NCBI GenBank assembly: GCA_958415865.1
Contig: CATYZV010000052.1
Coordinates: 1 to 9,265 of the forward strand
Source: an uncultured Selenomonadaceae bacterium
GTDB lineage: Bacteria; Bacillota; Negativicutes; Selenomonadales; Selenomonadaceae
DNA length: 9,265 nt
Direction: 5' to 3'
Part shown: positions 1 through 7,800 of the stretch, piece by piece
How the letters are laid out: each line of letters begins with the position of its first letter
How positions within the stretch are numbered: position 1 is the first letter of the stretch
The notes under the pieces: model-generated
Database searches by the model: none
What the model was told of the DNA's origin: nothing
What the model saw: the letters and a program-made list of their open reading frames with translations, nothing else
Translations under genes and position numbers: made by a program

Positions 1-4
1 CTAT

Positions 5-898
5 ATGTATATAAATTTTAACTGCCCTCCGCTGCCTCATCTCGTTACCGGCGGCAAAGCTCTGTTCCGCCAAGGTGATATACATTACAGACGGACACTA
101 AAGGAAGTCTTTGATCTCATCGTCGTCATCAAAGGCTGCCTTTACATGGAAGAAAACGGCATAAAATACAATGTCCGCAAAGGACAATTTTTAATTCTGC
201 CGCCGCAGCGCGTGCATAAAGGCTATGCTTGCTGTCAAGAGGAAACATGCTTTTATTGGCTGCACTTTGCTACCACGGACAATTATTACTATAGTGAACA
301 GCTGGATTACAAAAATCCCGTCCGCAAAAAATTGAAGTACAGCGAAAAACAGGAGAGTTTCTATATATCCGTCCGACAATACGGTGATTTAACCCCGGAG
401 CAGGAAACAGAGATTTCTGCCTGCATGAAATCCATCATCGACATATATGTAGACAAGCGGTACAATCGGCAGAATTTCTATCCTTACACCATTTCGCAGA
501 TAAAACGCCAGCAATTGTTCTTCACTATCCTTAGCATCCTCTGCGACAGCCGGCAGCATACGGTAAAGCCAGACCTTGCCCAAGAAGTCTACGAGCATCT
601 TCTCACTTTTTATCAAAATCCGTTCGATCTAAAACAGCTCTCACGCAAATTCGCCTTTCATCCCACATACATTATCCGCTGTGTCAAAAATAAATTCGGA
701 CAGACACCGCTTCAGCTCTTACTGTCAATCAGGCTGGACAAAGCCAAACAGCTATTGACATCTACCGGCCAAACTGTAAGTGATATAGCTTCAGCCGTCG
801 GCTTTGAAGACAATGCTTACTTCGCCAAGCAGTTTAAGCGGGTAAATGGCATGACACCGAGCGATTACCGCCGCCGATACAAATATGTAAAAAAATAA
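5..898 (+). CDS. AraC-family transcriptional regulator
   Basis: A 297-residue DNA-binding regulator, a normal length for the family. Residues about 20-90 look like the N-terminal cupin-type sensing domain: beta-rich, with GCLYMEENG, then KGQFLILPP and a His in RVHKG. The C-terminal 100 residues form the double helix-turn-helix. The first helix-turn-helix is near 206-228 (FDLKQLSRKFAFHPTYIIRC). The second is near 256-280, with the family signature IASAVGFEDNAYFAKQFKR followed by GMTPSDYRRR. AraC proteins with this layout usually sense a sugar or other small ligand and act on nearby promoters. The target genes are probably to the left, outside the window. Only four bases precede the ATG, so the ribosome binding site is not visible and an earlier in-frame start cannot be excluded. 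The gene is convergent with sppA. Family assignment is firm; the ligand is unknown. Confidence 0.92.
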   Translation: MYINFNCPPLPHLVTGGKALFRQGDIHYRRTLKEVFDLIVVIKGCLYMEENGIKYNVRKGQFLILPPQRVHKGYACCQEETCFYWLHFATTDNYYYSEQLDYKNPVRKKLKYSEKQESFYISVRQYGDLTPEQETEISACMKSIIDIYVDKRYNRQNFYPYTISQIKRQQLFFTILSILCDSRQHTVKPDLAQEVYEHLLTFYQNPFDLKQLSRKFAFHPTYIIRCVKNKFGQTPLQLLLSIRLDKAKQLLTSTGQTVSDIASAVGFEDNAYFAKQFKRVNGMTPSDYRRRYKYVKK

Positions 899-934
899 AT
901 GCTGTAGTCTTGATTGCTCTTGACTACAACATTT
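889..934 (-). terminator. Intrinsic terminator of sppA, overlapping the araC-type stop codon
   Basis: Arms 897-909 and 922-934 pair over 12 of 13 positions: AAATG, a c/a mismatch, then TGTAGTC, against GACTACA, a, CATTT. The loop is 12 nt. Read on the minus strand, the stem is followed by ATTTTTTTAC, a proper T tract, so it should end transcripts coming from sppA. On the plus strand the stem follows directly on the regulator's stop codon but has no good T tract, so it would work poorly for that gene. Confidence 0.75.
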
Positions 935-942
935 ACCGTATA

Positions 943-1779
943 TCAATGTAGGCTTATTTTATTTTTTAATGCGCGGGTAATACCTGAAGTGATTGCCATG
1001 CTCAGCCCTTCTGCTAATGATGTGCCTAACAATTTTGTCAAAATACCCGTCTTTTTCTTGTCGTAGATCAACTTCACATCGCTGATGCTTTCCGCGCCTA
1101 TTTCTTTGCACAGGGCAGACAGTGCGGCATCGTAATCGCCTATGGCATCTATGAAGCCCAGCTCCAATGCCTGACGGCTGTCCCATAATCGCCCGTCCAT
1201 TACCGCGGCTGCTTTTGATAATTTCTCCTCATCAGCTTCGGCAAAGCGGCTGTTCACTACTATATCATAAAAATCCTGACGGCAGCTGTCGGATAAATTT
1301 TGCAGCACGGCACGTTCTTCATCTGTCATGCTGCGAAAAGCATTGCCGATATCCTTGAGCCTGCCTGATTTGATGGTTACCATTTCAATGCCCAGCTTGT
1401 CCTTGAGCTTTGTTATATTCGGTATCTGCAAGATTACGCCGATACTGCCCACGATGGAGGAAGCGTTGGCAAATATCTTATCCGCTCCGCAGGCTATCAT
1501 GTAGCCGCCGCTGCAGCAGAGATTGCCCACTGAGACGTAGACCGGCACGCTGTCGGAGAGCCTCGATACTGCCCTATATATTTCTTCCGATGAAGCTGCC
1601 GCCCCGCCGGGGCTGTCGATGCGCAGCAGTACGCCGTCTATTTTTTTATCTTCCGACAGGTTCCTGAGCTTATCGAGTATTTCCAGCTGGGAAGCACGCT
1701 TTTCAAAAGGCTTGCTGCCCGCGCCGATTTCACCGTCTATATTCAATACCCTGATAGCTTTCTTTTTCTTTTTGAACAT
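943..1779 (-). CDS. sppA: Signal peptide peptidase SppA-type protease (S49 family), without obvious membrane anchor
   Basis: A 278-residue serine protease of the short (36K) SppA type; family members degrade cleaved signal peptides at the membrane. DGVLLRIDSPGG (48-59) is the typical crotonase-like strand and turn. The nucleophile is Ser90 in CCSGGYMIACGAD and the general base is Lys142 in SGRLKDIG. The 52-residue gap matches the Ser147-Lys199 spacing known for Bacillus subtilis SppA. GSIGVI (111-116) is also typical. The N-terminus is MFKKKKKAIRVLNIDG, so the usual membrane helix before the protease domain is missing. The last 35 residues could form an amphipathic helix. The start is supported by GGGAG nine bases upstream (1789-1793). 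The gene has its own promoter at 1821-1849 and a terminator after its stop. Family call is strong; cytosolic or peripheral location is inferred. Confidence 0.9.
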   Translation of the reverse strand: MFKKKKKAIRVLNIDGEIGAGSKPFEKRASQLEILDKLRNLSEDKKIDGVLLRIDSPGGAAASSEEIYRAVSRLSDSVPVYVSVGNLCCSGGYMIACGADKIFANASSIVGSIGVILQIPNITKLKDKLGIEMVTIKSGRLKDIGNAFRSMTDEERAVLQNLSDSCRQDFYDIVVNSRFAEADEEKLSKAAAVMDGRLWDSRQALELGFIDAIGDYDAALSALCKEIGAESISDVKLIYDKKKTGILTKLLGTSLAEGLSMAITSGITRALKNKISLH

Positions 1780-1820
1780 CGCTATTCACTCCCTTGAAGT
1801 GGTAATCCGTTTATGTTACA

Positions 1821-1849
1821 AGTATAGAGTATATCTTTGCCTTTAGCAA
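1821..1849 (-). promoter_or_regulatory. Sigma-A-type promoter of sppA
   Basis: On the minus strand TTGCTA (1849-1844, four of six matches to TTGACA) is followed after exactly 17 bases by TATACT (1826-1821, five of six matches to TATAAT). The -35 box overlaps the stop codon of the upstream SDR gene. Transcription would begin near 1814, about 35 bases before the sppA ATG. This suggests that sppA can be expressed independently of the SDR gene. Confidence 0.65.
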
Positions 1850-2610
1850 GCTGTAAGCCCGCCGTCGACGCTCCATATCTGACCGGTGGCAAAGCTTGCT
1901 TTTTCTGATGCGAGGAAATAGATCACTTCGGCAATTTCTTCGGGCTTAGCTATTCTGCCCAAGGGATAAAGCGCGGCGGCTTCGGCGATGCCCTGCCCTA
2001 TTTTAACGGGGTCGCTGCCGAACTGAGCGCGGGTCAGCGGCGTATCGACATCGGCAGGGCAGATGCAGTTGACGCGCACGCCATGCACTGCCAGCTCCAG
2101 TGCCAGTGCTTTGGTGAATACAGTAACGGCTCCTTTAGATGCGCAGTACGCCGTGCAGAAGTAATTGCCGTTGATGCCGGCATCTGAAGATACATTGACG
2201 ATAGCGGGAGCATTGCCGCTTTGCTTTAAATGAGGAGCGGCATATTTACAGATGAAATACGTGCCTTTGATATTCGTGTTCATGATAGCGTCAAATTCCG
2301 CTTCTGATACGTCTTCGATAGCGTTTTCACGGTATATGCCCGCGCTGTTCACCACGATGTCCAAGCTGCCGTATGTATGCACAGTCTCCTCCACTGCTTT
2401 TTGGCACTGCCCTGCCACAGATACGTCAGCTTGTACAAAGCTGCACTGCACATTCTCGCTTAAAAGCGGCGCAATCTCTTCATATGCTCTATCGTATTTG
2501 CTGCGGCTGCGCCCTACAAGGGCCGTATTTATGCCGTTTTGCAAAAATAATCCGGCTGCTGCCAAGCCGATGCCCGATGTGCCGCCGGTGATCAATGCTG
2601 TCTTATTCAT
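1843..2610 (-). CDS. Short-chain dehydrogenase/reductase (SDR), classical type
   Basis: A 255-residue NAD(P)-dependent oxidoreductase, typical length for classical SDRs. The cofactor motif TGGTSGIG is at 8-15, NSAG (the NNAG variant) at 88-91, a probable catalytic Asn113 lies in NTNIKG, and Ser142, Tyr155 and Lys159 lie in VNVSSDAG and YCASK. The C-terminal GRIAKPEEIAEVIYFLAS and TGQIWSVDGG complete the FabG-like fold. The substrate cannot be read from the sequence; a sugar, polyol, steroid or keto-acyl substrate are all possible. The frame is open upstream to an ATG at 2691, but I chose 2610. MNKTALITGG starts where family members start, GGAGGGAG (2617-2624) sits six bases before it, and the longer version would be translated through the HU terminator. 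No clear promoter is visible; a TTGGCA and TATTTT pair inside the terminator is only a weak candidate. Confidence 0.9.
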   Translation of the reverse strand: MNKTALITGGTSGIGLAAAGLFLQNGINTALVGRSRSKYDRAYEEIAPLLSENVQCSFVQADVSVAGQCQKAVEETVHTYGSLDIVVNSAGIYRENAIEDVSEAEFDAIMNTNIKGTYFICKYAAPHLKQSGNAPAIVNVSSDAGINGNYFCTAYCASKGAVTVFTKALALELAVHGVRVNCICPADVDTPLTRAQFGSDPVKIGQGIAEAAALYPLGRIAKPEEIAEVIYFLASEKASFATGQIWSVDGGLTAC

Positions 2611-2630
2611 TGCAGACTCCCTCCGTTGTA

Positions 2631-2672
2631 TAAAAATAAAACCAGACTCAGCTTCTGCCAAGTCTGGTTTTT
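2631..2672 (-). terminator. Intrinsic terminator downstream of HU (bidirectional form)
   Basis: A perfect 11-bp stem (AAAACCAGACT at 2638-2648 with AGTCTGGTTTT at 2661-2671) surrounds a 12-nt loop. On the minus strand the stem ends in TTTT and runs into ATTTTTA, so it should terminate the HU transcript. On the plus strand it ends in TTTTTT, but no gene lies upstream on that strand. It separates HU from the SDR gene. Confidence 0.82.
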
Positions 2673-2695
2673 TATCGTTCAAACGATGCACTGAA

Positions 2696-2971
2696 TTACT
2701 GGTTTACAGCATCTTTCAGAGCTTTGCCGGCTTTGAATACCGGGTTTTTGGATGCAGGGATATCGATGGTTTCGTTCGTCTGAGGGTTGCGGCCTTTGCG
2801 AGCTGCGCGTTCTCTTACTTCAAAAGTACCGAAGCCGATAACCTGTACTTTTTCGCCTTCAACGAGGGCTTTCTGTACGCTTGCAAAAACAGCGTTTACA
2901 GCTTTTTCAGCGTCTTTTTTGGTCAGTTCTGCTGCGTCAGCAACACTTGCTACTAATTCGGATTTATTCAC
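2696..2971 (-). CDS. hup: HU-family histone-like DNA-binding protein
   Basis: A 91-residue nucleoid protein that bends and wraps DNA without strong sequence preference. Helices at the N-terminus ([20 protein letters not shown]) form the dimer body. The signature [20 protein letters not shown] (47-66) carries the flexible beta arm with the Arg-Asn-Pro tip that inserts in the minor groove. [15 protein letters not shown] closes the fold. The start codon is GTG at 2971-2969; there is no other Met in the N-terminal part, and AGGAGG (2985-2980) sits eight bases upstream, so the start is firm. The gene follows mazG after a 215-bp structured spacer and ends in a strong terminator. I saw no near-consensus promoter in that spacer, so transcription may come partly from mazG. 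Confidence 0.96.
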   Translation of the reverse strand: MNKSELVASVADAAELTKKDAEKAVNAVFASVQKALVEGEKVQVIGFGTFEVRERAARKGRNPQTNETIDIPASKNPVFKAGKALKDAVNQ

Positions 2972-3013
2972 GAAGATAGCCTCCTTTAAAAATTAATATC
3001 CTATGATTTAATA

Positions 3014-3081
3014 CGCCGCCTATGAGGTTTTATCCTCTGAGCAGGGGTTTAATTTAGATATAAATTAAGGCGGTAACCCCC
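3014..3081 (-). promoter_or_regulatory. Structured 5' leader of HU: nested stem with possible pseudoknot
   Basis: Read as minus-strand RNA, GGGGTT (3080-3075) pairs with AACCCC (3049-3044). Inside it, TAATTTA (3067-3061) pairs with TAAATTA (3056-3050) around a 4-nt loop. This leaves a 7-nt bulge, ACCGCCT (3074-3068). Six of those bases, CCGCCT, are exactly complementary to AGGCGG at 3021-3016, downstream of the stem. A short GAGG/CCTC hairpin (3037-3034 with 3027-3024) lies between the two. The nested stem is clear in the sequence. The pseudoknot, its RNA nature and any effect on HU expression are inferred. I do not recognise a known riboswitch class here. Confidence 0.45.
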
Positions 3082-3174
3082 TATAAGGATTGTATGTCAT
3101 ATCGAATCCTTATACAGCATGAATTTTTCTGCTGCCGCTGTGATTCGTGCTGTATAAGGACTCGATCTCCTTAT
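3082..3174. repeat. Cluster of interlocking inverted repeats between mazG and HU
   Basis: Three inverted repeats share arms. Repeat 1: 3082-3091 with 3105-3114, 10 bp, 13-nt loop. Repeat 2: 3107-3124 with 3143-3160, 18 positions with one mismatch, 18-nt loop. Repeat 3: 3154-3160 with 3168-3174, 7 bp, 7-nt loop. The core CCTTAT/ATAAGG thus occurs four times in alternating orientation. Repeat 2 cannot form together with 1 or 3, so two alternative folds exist. No T tract follows any stem on either strand, so these are not ordinary terminators. A regulatory switch, an RNA-processing or stability element, or a dispersed palindromic repeat are all possible. Confidence 0.7.
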
Positions 3175-3186
3175 CGTTTCAAGTGA

Positions 3187-4644
3187 TTATTTATCTTCTA
3201 AGTCTTTAGCTTCCTGCCATAAATCGTCCAGCTCGATCAAGGAAAGGTTTTCCCATTTTTCCTGCTTTGCCTTGACCTTTGTTTCGATGTAGGAAAAACG
3301 CTTTCTAAACTTGCGGTTCGTGCCGCTCAGTGCGACTTCAGGATCGATTTTCAAGAAGCGTGCTAGATTTACGATGGTGAACAGCACATCGCCCAGTTCT
3401 TCTTCAATCTGCTCTTTGCTGCCGTCGACAGTAGCTTCTTCCAATTCGCGGATCTCTTCATCGAGCTTGTCCCAGACGGGTTCTACATCCGGCCAGTCAA
3501 AGCCGACTTTCGATGCCTTGTGCTGGAGCTTGTAAGCTGCCATCAGCGAAGGCAGGTCTTTGGGCACGCCGTCGAGCACGGATTTGCGGTCTTTCTTTTC
3601 AGCGCGCTTTATAGCTTCCCAGTTCGTCAGCACTTCATTGGCATCTTTGACCGTTACGTCGCCGAACACGTGCGGATGGCGGCGGATGAGTTTTTCAGTT
3701 ATGCCGTCGATGACATCCTGCATGGAAAAACAGCCTGCCTCTTCAGCCATGCGCGCATGGAATACGATCTGCATCAAAAGGTCGCCCAGCTCTTCGCAGA
3801 GCAGTTTCTTGTCGCCGAGGTCGATAGCCTCGATTACTTCATAGACTTCTTCGATGAGGTTGCGGCGCAGCGACTTATGCGTCTGCACTATGTCCCAAGG
3901 ACAGCCGCCCGGCTCTCTTAGCGTCTTTATCACGTCCTGCAAGGGCTGCATATCGAACTGTGCTTCACGCACCGGCGGCTTTTCAAGATAAACGCTCGTC
4001 AGGTGGTCGATATGTTCCTGGCGGTCCAGCTCGTAAAGCGGAATCTGACGTATTTCTTCATCGGGCAGGCTCAGGTTGCGGACAAAGGTAACAGGAAAAT
4101 CTTCCGGGTAGTGTTCCATAAGTGCCAGCTTGGCATCTGAGGCCGTGTGCTGATCGTAAACCTGTGTTACGACGAGTGCCGACGGCATATCATCGGCAGG
4201 CAGTGAGTCGATATCTTCTGCATCGAGAATCGTCAGCCCGTCGATCGGGTCAATGCCCAGACGCTGATAGAGCACTTCAAGAAAGCTCATGCCCGGCAGG
4301 ATAGAAAGCTCTACGCCTGCTTTTTCAGCAGCCTCGCGCAGCAGTACGACCGTGCGCTCTGCCACCATCGGGCTGCCCGGCACCGCGTAGACGATGTCCT
4401 CAGATTTCGCCTGTTCAGTAAGTTTTGCCGCAATGCCGGCATAAACTTCTTCAAACGAAGCTCCCTGCTCGTAGAATGAATCACAGGCAGTGTACGATAT
4501 ATGTTCAGCATCGAGCTTTGCCACCGTCGGATGAACGGCAGTGCGCAGAATTAAATTGTCCGCTTTTTTCATCGCGTCCCATGCTTCCAGCGTTATCAGC
4601 CCGTACGCGCCGGGGCCGAGCCCTACAATCGTTATCTTACCCAT
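3187..4644 (-). CDS. mazG: MazG nucleotide pyrophosphohydrolase with N-terminal tetrapyrrole-methylase-like domain (YabN type)
   Basis: A 485-residue two-part protein as in Bacillus YabN. Residues 1 to about 222 resemble SAM-dependent tetrapyrrole methylases, with the opening strand ITIVGLGPGAYGLIT and AVPGSPMVAERT (87-98). The domain's role in these fusions is unclear. Residues about 230-485 are MazG, with two copies of the metal-binding helical motif. The first copy has EEVYE (265-269) and EELGD (284-288). The second has EEIRELEE (396-403) and EEELGD (414-419). GGCPWDIVQTHKSLRRNLIEE is the classic MazG entry motif. MazG enzymes hydrolyse nucleoside triphosphates to monophosphates and pyrophosphate, clearing aberrant nucleotides. 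GGAGG at 4655-4651 supports the ATG at 4644. Expression appears to start at the promoter 4739-4767 and must pass the terminator at 4669-4717. Confidence 0.94.
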   Translation of the reverse strand: MGKITIVGLGPGAYGLITLEAWDAMKKADNLILRTAVHPTVAKLDAEHISYTACDSFYEQGASFEEVYAGIAAKLTEQAKSEDIVYAVPGSPMVAERTVVLLREAAEKAGVELSILPGMSFLEVLYQRLGIDPIDGLTILDAEDIDSLPADDMPSALVVTQVYDQHTASDAKLALMEHYPEDFPVTFVRNLSLPDEEIRQIPLYELDRQEHIDHLTSVYLEKPPVREAQFDMQPLQDVIKTLREPGGCPWDIVQTHKSLRRNLIEEVYEVIEAIDLGDKKLLCEELGDLLMQIVFHARMAEEAGCFSMQDVIDGITEKLIRRHPHVFGDVTVKDANEVLTNWEAIKRAEKKDRKSVLDGVPKDLPSLMAAYKLQHKASKVGFDWPDVEPVWDKLDEEIRELEEATVDGSKEQIEEELGDVLFTIVNLARFLKIDPEVALSGTNRKFRKRFSYIETKVKAKQEKWENLSLIELDDLWQEAKDLEDK

Positions 4645-4668
4645 GTCTATCCTCCAAGCTCACGTCAG

Positions 4669-4717
4669 AAAAAAAGTAACCGCAAAAGGACATTATCTAT
4701 ATTCCGTAGCGGTTACT
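4669..4717 (-). terminator. Intrinsic terminator in the mazG leader (possible attenuator)
   Basis: On the minus strand AGTAACCGC (4717-4709) pairs perfectly with GCGGTTACT (4683-4675) around a 25-nt loop, and seven T residues follow from 4675 to 4669. It lies downstream of the promoter at 4739-4767 and only about 25 bases before the mazG ATG. It may stop most transcripts of that promoter, finish mfd transcripts, or both. The large loop makes it weaker than a tight hairpin. Confidence 0.7.
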
Positions 4718-4738
4718 ATATTTGTTTAGGTTAATATA

Positions 4739-4767
4739 AATATAAAGCAAGAACGGCGTTTTGTCAA
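4739..4767 (-). promoter_or_regulatory. Near-consensus sigma-A promoter upstream of mazG
   Basis: TTGACA (4767-4762, perfect match) is followed after exactly 17 bases by TATATT (4744-4739, five of six matches). The spacer contains no competing box. The predicted start is near 4732, giving a leader of about 88 nt before the mazG ATG. The terminator-like hairpin ends about 64 nt from the start site. Confidence 0.8.
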
Positions 4768-4796
4768 TCAGAGATTGCAATAAAATAAGGCATTGC

Positions 4797-4836
4797 GGGC
4801 TTTTTTAAGGCAAAAAGCCCTGTATTTTACAGCTTT
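4797..4836 (-). terminator. Weak hairpin cluster after mfd, possible terminator
   Basis: Two hairpins follow the mfd stop codon on the minus strand. CTGTA/TACAG (4832-4828 with 4824-4820) is extended by AAAG against CTTT with a GG bulge. A 9-bp stem, GGGCTTTTT against AAAAAGCCC, lies in 4820-4797. The T runs are inside the arms rather than after the stems, and the two structures overlap, so termination here is uncertain. The stronger terminator at 4669-4717 may serve mfd as well. Confidence 0.35.
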
Positions 4837-4846
4837 CTGAATGATT

Positions 4847-7800
4847 TTAGACAAAAGCAGCATTTTTCCGGCTCGCGGTATTCAATGACGCTGCTGCCTC
4901 TTGCTTTTGCTTCTTCAAATCCTCACCGGAGAGCAGCTTTAATGCCTTGCTGAGAGTGTTTAAGAGCCTGAGGCGGTTGAGATTTGTCAGCTTTATCTGC
5001 ATGACATTCTGCTGCGGCAAGAGCTTTAGCAGATTGCCGAAATACTGCTTTAGACGAATCATATTCTCAGGAGCGATATTGGGCGCGTCGGCAAAAGTTA
5101 TTTCCACGAAAGCAGGCTTTTCCGTTATCTGCTTAATGCCTAATGTGCGCGCGTAGTTCTTGAGGCGCACGACCTGCATTAAGCGTGCGACAGGCTCTGT
5201 AAGCGGTCCGAAGCGGTCTATCAGCTCTTCTTCCAAGTGCGCGGCGTGTTCTTCCGTGCGCACTGCCGCTATGCGCTGGTATACCTCGATCTTGTTCGTA
5301 GCATCGCTGATATAGCCTCCGTCGAGATACGCATCGACCTTCAGCTCGATTACCGGTTCTACTTTTTCCTTAGGAGGTTCGCCCGTGCGCAGCGTTTCCA
5401 CAGCTTCTTCCAAGAGACGGCAGTACATTTCAAAGCCGACACTGGAGATGTGGCCGTGCTGCTGTGAGCCTAAGAGATCGCCCGCGCCGCGAATTTCCAA
5501 GTCGCGCATGGCAATCTTAAAGCCGGAGCCTAGTTCTGCAAAATCCTTGATAGCCTGCAAGCGTTTTTCCGCCGTTTCCGACAGCACTTTATCCTTCTGG
5601 TATATGAAGTAAGCAAAAGCCATCTGCTTGGAACGCCCTACGCGGCCGCGCATCTGATAGAGCTGCGACAATCCGAAGTAATCGGCGTTGTAGATTATGA
5701 TCGTATTGGCATTCGACACGTCAAGCCCGTTTTCAATAATACTGGTAGCGAGCAGTACGTCTGTCTTGCCTTCGTAAAAATTGAGCATGGCACGTTCCAG
5801 CTGCTCCTCGCTCATCTGTCCGTGCGCTACGCCTATTCTGATGTCAGGCAGCATAGCTGTCAGCTGCATGAACATATCGTCGATCGTCTCAATGCGGTTG
5901 TAGATGAAATAGACTTGACCGCCGCGGCGGACTTCGCGCCGTATGGCATCGCGGATGACCGTATCATTGTTTTCTATCACGTACGTCTGCACCGGGAAGC
6001 GTTCTTCCGGCGGCGTTTCAATTACGCTCATATCGCGCGCACCGACCAGCGACATATGCAGCGTGCGCGGTATGGGAGTTGCGCTCAGCGACAGGACATC
6101 TATATCGTGGCTCATCTGCTTGATCTTTTCCTTTTGCTTTACGCCGAAACGCTGTTCTTCATCGACGATCAGCAGCCCTAAGTCCTTGAATTTTACTTTC
6201 TTTGTGTTCAATATGGCGTGCGTGCCGATCAATACGTCGATTCTGCCGGTCGCCAAATCCTCCAATGTCTGCTTCTGCTCTTTGGGGCTGTTGAAGCGGC
6301 AGATTATGCCCAGATGCGGGCCGAAGCCTTCAAAGCGGTTCATAAATGTCTTATAATGCTGCTGGACTAATACCGTCGTCGGCACGAGCACAGCCACCTG
6401 CTTGCCGCTCATCACTGCTTTGAATGCCGCGCGTATTGCCACTTCCGTCTTGCCGAAGCCCACATCGCCGCAGAGCAGCCGGTCCATCGGCACTGGCTTT
6501 TCCATATCGGCTTTGATCTCTTTTATCGCACGCAGCTGGTCAGGCGTTTCTTCATAGGGAAATGCCTCTTCAAATTCCTTCTGCCACGGCGTATCCGGTG
6601 CAAAGGCATAGCCCTTGCCGCTTTTGCGCTGTGCGTAGAGGTCGATGAGGTCCTTGGCTATGTTTTCGACCGAAGCCTTCGCCCTCGCCTTTGCCTTTTT
6701 CCATGCCGTGCCGTTCATCTTGGACAAGCGCGGCACTTCGCCTTCTGAGCCAATGTACTTTTGAATCAGGTGCACTTGATCCGTCGGAACGAATAATTTA
6801 TCCGTGCCGCTGTATTTGATGTGCAGATAATCGCGATGTACATTGCCCACTTGGAGCGTCTCCACACCCATGTATTTGCCGATACCGTGGTTTACGTGCA
6901 CGACGTAATCGCCTATGTTGATATCGCGGAAATGAGTTATCTTGCCTTCGCTGCTCTTTGCCGACTGGCGCGGCTTCAAGCGTTTTTTCTGCCTTCCGAG
7001 TATGTCCTTTTCCGTTATGAGCACGAAATGCGATTCAGGAAATTCAAAGCCGTTGAGGAGCGATGCCGTGGTGAAGGTTACCATCGAATCCGACAGCTGC
7101 TCAGGATTTTTCTCACGCGACAGCGGAATATCGTTCTGCTGCAGAATATCCTGCATATACTTTATCTTTTCATCGTCAGTCAGCGCGATCAAAATCCTGT
7201 TCTTCTGCTCCAGCCAGCCCTTCAATTCTTCGCAGAGCAGATGGAACTGCCGCTGAAACGGAGCAGTCGATTTTACCGTAACGCTGACCAGATTTTCCGG
7301 GTCGGTATCGGGTATGCGCTGCATCATCAGCGATAAAAACAGCAGATTGTATTTCTTGGCCTCCGCTAAAATATGATTCCATTCGTAAACGCTGTTTTTT
7401 ATCTCAGGATTTTCCTTGATAGCAGCGGAAATATACTCTTTTAAATGCAGCGGCTCATCGAGAATGATATCGCTGCCCTGCTTTAGATATGACAAAAACA
7501 GCGACGGTGTTCCCGTGCTGTCCGTCCGCATCAGCGGCAGAATATCGCAGCTGGAAACCGACTTGACTGAACGCTGTGAATCCACATCAAATTCGCGAAT
7601 TGACTCGATTTCTTCATCGAAAAATTCAATTCTAAGCGGCGTATCCGAATTTATAGGATAGATGTCGACTATACCGCCGCGCGCGCTGAACTGGCCGATG
7701 CTCTCCACCTTGTCCACATTTTCATAGCCCAGGCTGACGAAGTTGTTCAGCAGCTCTTCATGGCTGTATTGCTTCGATATCTCTAACTGAATGCTGGAAT

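Noticed and set aside
2611..2691. An N-terminal extension of 27 residues on the SDR protein
   Set aside because: It would be translated from the HU terminator hairpin, has no ribosome binding site, and precedes a perfect start (2610) with GGAGGGAG at the right distance.
2252..2956. Plus-strand open frame of 234 codons across the SDR gene and HU
   Set aside because: It is antisense to two firm genes, spans the terminator between them, and shows no recognisable domain.
3014..3081. Assignment of the HU leader to a known riboswitch such as preQ1
   Set aside because: The AGAGG and CCTC elements recall such motifs superficially, but loop lengths and conserved bases do not fit.
3107..3160. The long palindrome after mazG as an intrinsic terminator
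   Set aside because: No T tract follows the stem on either strand and the 18-nt loop is large.
6821..7336. Plus-strand open frame of 171 codons inside mfd
   Set aside because: It is antisense to conserved Mfd sequence with no domain or ribosome binding site; a by-product of codon use.
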